From RHKX01 sp035759925 (GTDB lineage Bacteria > Actinomycetota > Thermoleophilia > Solirubrobacterales > 70-9): a stretch of 17,456 nt of DNA. The stretch is taken from assembly GCA_035759925.1 (NCBI GenBank), contig DASTTY010000005.1, positions 1-17,456 on the forward strand. The letters are read 5' to 3'. The notes below the pieces were generated by a model. The model ran no database searches. It was given only the letters and a program-made list of their open reading frames with translations, and had not been told where the DNA came from. Below are positions 12,064 to 17,456 of the stretch, one piece after another. Position 1 is the first letter of the stretch, and each line of letters opens with the position of its first letter. A program made the position numbers and the translations under genes.

Positions 12064-13995
12064 TCACCGGGTCTGGCTCGTCCCCGCCACGCACTGGCTC
12101 TTGACGTCGAGGAGCACGTTGAGGACCTGACAGGCGGCGGGGGCCGCGCGTTCGGCGCCGAAGCCGCCGCGCTCGATCGTGAAGACGACGACGAACTTCG
12201 GGTTGTCGGCGGGCGCCAGCGCGGCGTACCAGGACTGGTCCTCCTGGTTGGTCTTCTCGGCGGTGCCGGTCTTGCCGGCGATATCGACCGGATAGCCGCC
12301 GAAGGTCGGGTACGAAGTGCCACCGGGCTCCATCGCCGCCTCGCGGAGCCCCTCCATGATCGTCGAGCGGGTCGTCCCGCTGAGGTCGACCTCGCGCCGC
12401 GGCGCCGGCTCGAACGCCTGCGTCTGCGCCCCGGACGGGTCCTCGGCCTCCATCCCGAGATGCGGGCGGACGACCTCGCCGCCGTTGCCGATCGCCGCGT
12501 AGGCGGTCGCGAGCTGCAGCGGCGTCGCCTGCAGGTCGCCCTGCCCGACCGCGAGGTTCATGTTGTCGCCGACGCTCCATCCGCGGTCGGTCTCGTAGCA
12601 GCCGTCGACGCCGTAGAGGACCTTCTTGCCCCCGCAGGAGTTCGGGCTGGAGGCCTCCTTGAAGAGCTTGTCGCGCCACTCCGGCGTCGGCAGCAGGCCG
12701 GCTCCCTCGCCCGGGACGTCGATGCCGGTCAACGCTCCGAAGCCGAGCTGCTTGGCCCAGTCCTGGATGATCTCCTGTCCGGTCTCGTCGTAGACGTCGT
12801 TGGCCATGCGACCGATGTCGTAGAAGAAGACGTCGGAGGAGACCCGCAGCGCCGAGACCATGTCGACGACGCCGTTCGGGGCCTCGCCGGCGTTCCGCCA
12901 CGTGTAGTCGCCGAACTCGAACGAGCCGGTGTCGTTGAAAGTGTGCTCGGGCGTGACCAGCCCGGCCTCGAGCGCCGCCGACCCGGTGACCGCCTTGAAC
13001 GTCGAGCCGGTCGGGTAGCCGGCCTGGATCGCGCGGTCGAGCAGCGGGTTCTCCTCGTCGTTGGCCAGGTTCTCGATCACGTCCGTCTTGACCGGCGGCG
13101 TGAAGACGCTCGGATCGAAGGTCGGCGCGGAGCCGAGGCCGAGGATCGATCCGTCGCGGACGTTCATCGCGACGAACGCGCCCGGCAGCCCGCTGCTCGC
13201 GAGCGCCGATTCCCCGGTCGCCTGGACCTTCTTGTCGAGGGTCAGCTTCAGGTTGTCGCCGGCCTCGGGCTCGATCCGCGAGAGCTCGCGGCCGCTCGGC
13301 TTGCCGGATGCATCGACCTGGACGCGGATCGCGCCGTTGCGGCCACGGAGGATCGGGTCGTACTGCGCCTCGAGGCCGGTGGCGCCGATCCGATCGCCCG
13401 GCTCGAGCCCCTCGTAGGCCGGCTCCTTGAGCTGGTCGGGGCCGATCTCGGAGACGTAGCCGAACAGCTGCGCCCCGAGCGTCCCGTTCGGGTAGTCGCG
13501 GACGTAGACCTGGGAGGCGGTGACGCCGGGGAACTCGTCCTGGCGCTCGCGCAGGTAGTAGACGAGGTCCTTGTCGACGTCCTGCTGGAGCGTCACCGGG
13601 TTGGCGGGAAGCTCCTTGGTCTGCTGGCGGATCTCCTGCTTGATCTTGTCGTAGGGCATGTTCGCGACCCCGGCCAGCTTCTTGAGCTCCTTGTTGCGAG
13701 CCTGCTTGTCGTGCGGCAGCTCGTCGGCACGGACCTGCAGGGACAGGACCGTCTTGTTGTCGACGAGGACGCGGCCGGCGCGGTCGAGGATCTCGCCGCG
13801 CGGCGCCTGGATCTTGATCTCGCGGACGCGGTTGGCGTTCGCCTCCTTCAGGTAGGCCTCGCCGGAGAGGACCTCGAGGAACCAGAGGCGGAAGAAGATC
13901 GCCGCGAAGGCGACGATCCCGATGCCGCCGAGGATCGCCACCCGCATCGCGAACTGGGCGTGCGTCGGGGCGGCGTTTTCGTCGTGGCGGAACAT
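12064..13995 (-). CDS. mrdA: penicillin-binding protein 2 (elongation-specific transpeptidase)
   Basis: PBP2 crosslinks peptidoglycan made by RodA in the elongasome. The 643-residue class B PBP has one N-terminal membrane anchor (about 17-37), a dimerisation/pedestal region beginning with the IQAPRGEILDRAGRVLVDN motif (62-80), and a transpeptidase domain with STFK (331-334, Ser331 nucleophile), SSD (386-388) and KTGT (575-578). Four cysteines lie outside the membrane (454, 466, 622, 635), two close pairs that could form disulfides; the first pair sits in an insert (PNSCGGKKVLYGVDGCYE). The ATG overlaps the mreD stop by one base (TGATG). Confidence 0.96.
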   Translation of the reverse strand: MFRHDENAAPTHAQFAMRVAILGGIGIVAFAAIFFRLWFLEVLSGEAYLKEANANRVREIKIQAPRGEILDRAGRVLVDNKTVLSLQVRADELPHDKQARNKELKKLAGVANMPYDKIKQEIRQQTKELPANPVTLQQDVDKDLVYYLRERQDEFPGVTASQVYVRDYPNGTLGAQLFGYVSEIGPDQLKEPAYEGLEPGDRIGATGLEAQYDPILRGRNGAIRVQVDASGKPSGRELSRIEPEAGDNLKLTLDKKVQATGESALASSGLPGAFVAMNVRDGSILGLGSAPTFDPSVFTPPVKTDVIENLANDEENPLLDRAIQAGYPTGSTFKAVTGSAALEAGLVTPEHTFNDTGSFEFGDYTWRNAGEAPNGVVDMVSALRVSSDVFFYDIGRMANDVYDETGQEIIQDWAKQLGFGALTGIDVPGEGAGLLPTPEWRDKLFKEASSPNSCGGKKVLYGVDGCYETDRGWSVGDNMNLAVGQGDLQATPLQLATAYAAIGNGGEVVRPHLGMEAEDPSGAQTQAFEPAPRREVDLSGTTRSTIMEGLREAAMEPGGTSYPTFGGYPVDIAGKTGTAEKTNQEDQSWYAALAPADNPKFVVVFTIERGGFGAERAAPAACQVLNVLLDVKSQCVAGTSQTR

Positions 13996-14594
13996 CAGAC
14001 GCTTCCCTGCCCCCTCATCATCCCGAACGTGCCGCCGCGACGGCCGATGCTCCCGGCGCGGCCGGGCGCACGCGAACGGGCGCGGCCGGCGTCGTCGACG
14101 AGGGCGGGACGGACGGCGCGGCGGACCAGCGGGAAGACCGGGATCGCGAGGAGGATCCCGAGCAGCCCCTGGACGAGCACCTCGCGGAGCGCGAGGATGC
14201 TGACCGGGGCGTCGACGCCGAGCGTCAGCGTCAGCAGGCCGTAGGCGAGCGCCGTCAGCGCCGTCAGCGCACCGGCGAGCAGCGGCGGGACCAGCGAGCT
14301 GACGATGTCGTAGCCCTCCCGCCAGCGCCCGGCGAGGTAGCCGGCGGCCATCAGCGACAGCGAGGCGACCCCGAGCGTGCCGCCGATCAGGACGTCGATC
14401 AAGAGACCGGTGACGAAGCCGATCACCGAGCCGGTCACGGCGCCGCCGAGCAGGCCGAGGGAGACGACGACGACGGGGAGCAGGTTGGCGACCGAGCCGA
14501 GGATCGGCACCTGCGAGAAGAAGCCGAACTGGAGCAGGACCGTGACGAGCACGATCAGCGCGAGCCGGACGACGATCTGCGGGGTGACGATCAC
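13995..14594 (-). CDS. mreD: rod shape-determining protein MreD
   Basis: MreD is a small membrane partner of MreC. The 199-residue protein is mostly hydrophobic, with about five or six membrane segments (VRLALIVLVTVLLQFGFF, NLLPVVVVSLGLLGGAVTG, FVTGLLIDVLIGGTLG and others) and a basic cytoplasmic C-terminus rich in Arg/Gly. MreD is poorly conserved, so context between mreC and mrdA carries much of the call. Translation starts at GTG 14594, sharing GTGA with the mreC stop; the open frame runs much further upstream, but that stretch is only the shadow of mreC and mreB. Confidence 0.9.
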   Translation of the reverse strand: MIVTPQIVVRLALIVLVTVLLQFGFFSQVPILGSVANLLPVVVVSLGLLGGAVTGSVIGFVTGLLIDVLIGGTLGVASLSLMAAGYLAGRWREGYDIVSSLVPPLLAGALTALTALAYGLLTLTLGVDAPVSILALREVLVQGLLGILLAIPVFPLVRRAVRPALVDDAGRARSRAPGRAGSIGRRGGTFGMMRGQGSV

Positions 14595-15451
14595 TCGCCG
14601 CCCCCGGTCAGGACCGTGACCTGGCTGAGGTCGGCGAGGTCGGCGAACGGCTCGACGTTGACCTGCTCGCGCTGCTGCTGCTCGGCCGGGATCGTCTCGA
14701 CGACCTGGCCGATCGGGATGTCGGCCGGATAGCGCGAGGAGAGGCCGCTCTCGGAGGTGAAGCCGGCGGTGACGAGGCGGTCGCCGTCCTTGACCTCCTT
14801 GTCGCCCTGGATCAGCCCGAAGTCGAGCCTGCCGGGGGCGCCGACGACGCCGCTGACCAGCCCCTCCGGGCCACTGCCGACGACCCGCGCGGTGACGGCC
14901 CCGCTGGATGAGTCGGTGATCAGCGTCACCTCGGAGGTGCCGCCGGTGACCTCCGAGACCCGTCCGATCAAGCCGTCCTCGGTGATGACCGCATCGTTGC
15001 GGGAGACGCCGTCGGAATTGCCGGCGCTGATCTTGATCGTCCCGTACCAGAGGCTGAACGAGCGGCCGATCACGGTCGCGTCGACCGGCGTGTATCCGGT
15101 CAGGTCGCTCCCCTTCATCAGCTCGTCGAGCTTGTCGGCGTAACCGGCCTGCTCGGCGGCCTTCTCGGTGGCGAGCAACTCGGCGCGAAGCTTCGCGACC
15201 TGATCTTTCAGATCGTCGTTCTCGCCGCGCGCCTTCCAGGTCTCGTCGAACCAGTCGACCAGGTCGCGGGCCGGCTTCAGAGCACGGCTGGCACCCTCGG
15301 CGACCGGCGACAGCACGGTCGAGACGCCACGCTGAATCGAGTGCAGCGGACCGCTGTCGGCCTCGCTGATCGAGATGCTGATCAGCATCAGGCAGGCGAC
15401 GACGAGGACGACGAGAATCGCGCGGCGCCTGCGTACCTGCTTCCGGTACAT
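14591..15451 (-). CDS. mreC: rod shape-determining protein MreC
   Basis: MreC links the cytoplasmic MreB filament to PBP2 in the periplasmic or outer zone. The 286-residue protein has a basic N-terminus (YRKQVRRRR), one membrane segment (about 11-29), a coiled-coil helix (about 72-112, ENDDLKDQVAKLRAELLATE) and the tandem beta-barrel domain (about 120-275, with DAVITEDGLIGRVSEV and YPADIPIGQV, typical MreC blocks). The ATG at 15451 is 12 bp after the mreB stop; no strong Shine-Dalgarno is visible. It overlaps mreD by four bases. Confidence 0.95.
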   Translation of the reverse strand: MYRKQVRRRRAILVVLVVACLMLISISISEADSGPLHSIQRGVSTVLSPVAEGASRALKPARDLVDWFDETWKARGENDDLKDQVAKLRAELLATEKAAEQAGYADKLDELMKGSDLTGYTPVDATVIGRSFSLWYGTIKISAGNSDGVSRNDAVITEDGLIGRVSEVTGGTSEVTLITDSSSGAVTARVVGSGPEGLVSGVVGAPGRLDFGLIQGDKEVKDGDRLVTAGFTSESGLSSRYPADIPIGQVVETIPAEQQQREQVNVEPFADLADLSQVTVLTGGGE

Positions 15452-15463
15452 CGGCGGCCCCGC

Positions 15464-16510
15464 TCAGCGCCGCCGGCGGCGGCCGTTGCTGGCGTTGATC
15501 CGGTGGATCGTCTCGAACTCCTCGAGCGACCGGCCGGAGCCGACGGCGACGCAGGTCAAAGGTGAGTCGGCGAGCTGTGCCGGCATCTGGCACTCGTCGC
15601 GAAGCCGGGCGTCGAAGCCCTGCAGGAGCGAGCCGCCGCCGGCCAGGGTGATGCCGCGGTCCATGATGTCGCCGGCGAGCTCGGGTGGCGTCCGGTCGAG
15701 CGTCTCCTTGACGGCGTTGACGATCGCATCGACGGGATCGCGGAGCGCCTCGCGGACCTCCTCGGAGCTGAGCATCACGGTCTTCGGCAGACCGGAGACG
15801 ATGTCGCGGCCGCGGATCTCGGTCCGGATCTCCTCGTGGAGGTCGGTCGCCGAGCCGGCCTCGAGCTTGACCTCCTCGGCCGTCTGCTGGCCGATCATCA
15901 GCTTGTGGTGGGTCTTGCACCAGTTGACGATCCCATCGTCCATCTCGTCGCCACCGACCCGGATCGACTGCGAGACGACGATCCCGCCCAGCGAGATCAC
16001 CGCGACCTCGCTGGTGCCGCCGCCGATGTCGACGACCATCGATCCGGTCGGCTCGCCGACCGGCAGGCCGGCGCCGATCGCCGCCGCCATCGGCTCCTCG
16101 ATCAGGTAGGCCTGACGGGCGCCGGCGGCCAGGCAGGCCTCCTCGACCGCCCGCTTCTCGACGCCGGTGACGCCGGAGGGCACGCAGACGACGACGCGGG
16201 GATGGGCGAAGCGGTTCTGGTGGACCTTCTGGATGAAGTGGCGGAGCATCTCCTCGGTGATGTCGAAGTCCGCGATGACGCCGTCCTTGAGCGGCCGGAT
16301 CGCCTGGATCGTGCCGGGTGTGCGTCCGAGCATCCGCTTCGCGTCCATGCCGACGGCGTGGACCTCGGCGGAGCGGGTGTCGACTGCGACGACGCTCGGC
16401 TCGGAGAGGACGATGCCGCGGCCGCGGACGTAGACGAGCGTGTTGGCGGTGCCGAGGTCGACGGCCATGTCGCGGCCGCCGAAGCCGGTCAGGTAGCTGA
16501 GGATGCCCAT
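15464..16510 (-). CDS. mreB: rod shape-determining actin homologue MreB
   Basis: MreB forms membrane-bound filaments that direct lateral wall synthesis. The 348-residue protein is full length and shows phosphate-1 DLGTANT (18-24), EEPMAAAIGAGLPV (138-151), phosphate-2 DIGGGTSEVAV (161-171) and the adenosine motif LAGGGSLLQGFD near 304-315. The N-terminal GILSYLTGF is hydrophobic, suiting a membrane-binding start. The tail ends in five Arg residues. The presence of mreBCD with mrdA and rodA predicts a rod-shaped or laterally growing cell, which is notable if the organism is an actinobacterium with polar growth. The first gene of this operon, it lies after a 217-bp promoter region. Confidence 0.97.
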   Translation of the reverse strand: MGILSYLTGFGGRDMAVDLGTANTLVYVRGRGIVLSEPSVVAVDTRSAEVHAVGMDAKRMLGRTPGTIQAIRPLKDGVIADFDITEEMLRHFIQKVHQNRFAHPRVVVCVPSGVTGVEKRAVEEACLAAGARQAYLIEEPMAAAIGAGLPVGEPTGSMVVDIGGGTSEVAVISLGGIVVSQSIRVGGDEMDDGIVNWCKTHHKLMIGQQTAEEVKLEAGSATDLHEEIRTEIRGRDIVSGLPKTVMLSSEEVREALRDPVDAIVNAVKETLDRTPPELAGDIMDRGITLAGGGSLLQGFDARLRDECQMPAQLADSPLTCVAVGSGRSLEEFETIHRINASNGRRRRR

Positions 16511-16661
16511 GGATTGAAAGTGTCGATGTGGGGTCGAGGTTGTCCGGGTTCCGGCTCGGTGGCTGCGGTTCCCAGGGGTCGAGCCGTACTCGAGGGTTGT
16601 GAGGCGTGGGCTGCGTCAGCCGCTCGGCGTTCGATTCCGAAGCGGCGCGCAGAGCGGTGCG

Positions 16662-16691
16662 AGTCTAGCGAAAGAGACCCGCGCCGACCAA
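16662..16691 (-). promoter_or_regulatory. candidate promoter of the mreBCD-mrdA-rodA operon (P1)
   Basis: On the minus strand TTGGTC (16686-16691), 18-nt spacer, TAGACT (16662-16667, 4/6 to TATAAT). Start of transcription would be near 16654, giving a 5' leader of about 140 nt before mreB. That leader carries two GGGGTCGAG repeats (16530-16538 and 16575-16583) but no clear hairpin or Shine-Dalgarno. This A+T-richer patch is the only one of its kind between maf and mreB. Confidence 0.45.
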
Positions 16692-16692
16692 T

Positions 16693-16720
16693 TTGTTAGC
16701 GACTCCCAACACGATGCCAA
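16693..16720 (-). promoter_or_regulatory. alternative promoter of the mre operon (P2)
   Basis: TTGGCA (16715-16720, 5/6 to TTGACA) and TAACAA (16693-16698) are separated by 16 nt on the minus strand. The -35 lies right after the maf stop codon. It could be used with or instead of P1; the short spacer and imperfect -10 keep confidence low. Confidence 0.3.
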
Positions 16721-16727
16721 TGTTTCC

Positions 16728-17282
16728 TTAGCGGGGCTGCAACTCGTCGATCATCCGAACGACGGCCGGGATCGGCAATCCGATCACGTTCGACAGATCT
16801 CCCTCGATCCGCTCGACGAGCGCCGAGCCGAGTCCCTGGACCGCATACCCCCCGGCTCGGTCCCGCCACTCGCCGGAGGCGACGTAGGCTTCGATCTCGC
16901 GATCGTCGAGGGCGCGGAACGTGACCGCGGTGCGGACGAGCTCGCGCTCCTCACGGCCGCCGGCGATCAGCGCGACCCCGCTCAGCACCTCGTGGGTCCG
17001 TCCCGCCAGCGCCCGCAGGCGCGCCGTCGCATCGCCGTCGTCGCCCGGCTTGCCGAGCAGCCGGCCGCCGCAGACGACATCGGTGTCGACCCCGAGGACG
17101 ACCGCGCCGGGACGGGCGCCGGCGACCGCGCGGGCCTTGCGGAGGGCGTTCTCGACGACGATCACGGGCGGGTCGCCGTCGGTGATCTCGGCGACGCCGG
17201 CCGGGACCACCTCGAACTCGAGGCCGAGCAGGCCGAGCAGCTCCCGCCGCCGGGGCGAGGCCGAGGCGAGGACGAGCTTCAC
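16728..17282 (-). CDS. maf: Maf family nucleoside triphosphate pyrophosphatase
   Basis: Maf proteins hydrolyse non-canonical or surplus nucleoside triphosphates. The 184-residue protein begins with LVLASASPRRRELL, the family signature, followed by ENALRKA (about 44-50), GVDTDVVCGGRLLGKPGD (from about 64, with the catalytic Asp) and GEWRDRAGGYAVQGLGS. The Arg after SPR, the Lys in ALRKA and the Gln in YAVQG fit the YhdE (dTTP/UTP) subgroup, an inference from known family residues. It starts with GTG at 17282, 28 bp after ndk, and ends with TAA. Confidence 0.94.
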   Translation of the reverse strand: MKLVLASASPRRRELLGLLGLEFEVVPAGVAEITDGDPPVIVVENALRKARAVAGARPGAVVLGVDTDVVCGGRLLGKPGDDGDATARLRALAGRTHEVLSGVALIAGGREERELVRTAVTFRALDDREIEAYVASGEWRDRAGGYAVQGLGSALVERIEGDLSNVIGLPIPAVVRMIDELQPR

Positions 17283-17310
17283 GGCTGTCCCGGCCGCGAC
17301 CGCCCCGGGC

Positions 17311-17456
17311 TCAGGCGAGCTCCGGGAACCAGATCCCGATCTCGCGCTCGGCCGACTCGTCGGAATCGGAGCCGTGGACGAGGTTGAAGGTCACCTCGGT
17401 TCCGAAGTCGCCGCGAATCGAGCCGGTCGCCGCCTCGATCGGGTTCGTCGCCCCGA
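17311..17456 (-). CDS. ndk: nucleoside diphosphate kinase, C-terminal part
   Basis: The window holds only the last 47 codons; the gene begins beyond the right edge. The visible part, GATNPIEAATGSIRGDFGTE then FNLVHGSDSDESAEREIGIW, matches the Ndk C-terminus, including the catalytic phospho-accepting His in NLVHGSDS. Ndk exchanges the gamma-phosphate between nucleoside triphosphates and diphosphates. The end (FPELA) is normal. The gene lies 28 bp upstream of maf, and both concern nucleotide pools. Confidence 0.95.
   Translation of the reverse strand, partial: GATNPIEAATGSIRGDFGTEVTFNLVHGSDSDESAEREIGIWFPELA

Noticed and set aside
11185..14244. 1019-codon open frame on the plus strand opposite rodA and mrdA
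   Set aside because: Composition is Asp/Arg/Val/Leu-rich, as expected for the complement of G+C-rich genes; the minus strand encodes RodA and PBP2 with full motifs.
1..17456. CRISPR array, insertion sequence, phage genes or rRNA/tRNA genes
   Set aside because: No regularly spaced repeats with unique spacers, no transposase or integrase, no terminal inverted repeats around the MFS gene and no structural RNA gene were seen.

Overview
This is a roughly 70 % G+C window from a bacterial chromosome, most probably an actinobacterium. The gene order (ndk-maf-mreBCD-mrdA-rodA, then RNase E/G-rplU-rpmA-obg, then proB/proA-nadD-rsfS), the Arg/Ala-rich proteins and an RTX-tailed sugar dehydrogenase together suggest a deep-branching group such as Thermoleophilia. 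That assignment is an inference; no rRNA is present to confirm it. All but one of the protein genes of normal size lie on the minus strand, so the biological reading direction runs from 17456 down to 1.

Reading that way: the tail of ndk and maf (nucleotide metabolism and house-cleaning) are followed by a 217-bp promoter region. Next comes the rod-shape elongasome operon mreB-mreC-mreD-mrdA(PBP2)-rodA, with overlaps or gaps of at most 33 bp. RNase E/G follows, its ribosome-binding site overlapping the rodA stop codon. Then come rplU (L21, with an unusual 81-residue Lys/Ala-rich tail), rpmA (L27), a 130-bp spacer full of heptanucleotide repeats, obgE (ribosome assembly GTPase), a secreted PQQ-type glucose/sorbosone dehydrogenase, and proB. 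After an interruption come proA, nadD and rsfS, translationally coupled by 4-bp overlaps. A possible new reading frame runs off the left edge.

The interruption is the most interesting part. A plus-strand gene for a Mef-like MFS exporter (2800-4029) sits between proB and proA, which normally act as a pair. It is preceded by about 350 nt of leader containing a perfect hairpin, a six-codon uORF with an ideal Shine-Dalgarno (SD) sequence (MPRARW, two stops), two mutually exclusive hairpins that hide or expose a second SD, a second uORF (MRLVALSGATTQ) and a strong intrinsic terminator whose upstream arm begins four bases after the second uORF's stop. This is the architecture of ribosome-mediated transcription attenuation. 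The Arg-X-Arg motif in uORF1 resembles the macrolide-dependent arrest motif of erm and mef leader peptides, so an antibiotic-inducible efflux pump is a specific, testable prediction.

Other points of note: two heptanucleotide repeat families (AGAGGAC and AGCGAGC/AGCAAGC) occur both in the rpmA-obg spacer and inside the rplU coding tail; proA and obg have -10-like TACCCT boxes 7-8 nt before their ATGs, which suggests leaderless transcripts; Obg has SKRD instead of NKxD; and RNase E/G has a basic insertion near its N-terminus and a C-terminal TRAM-like domain.
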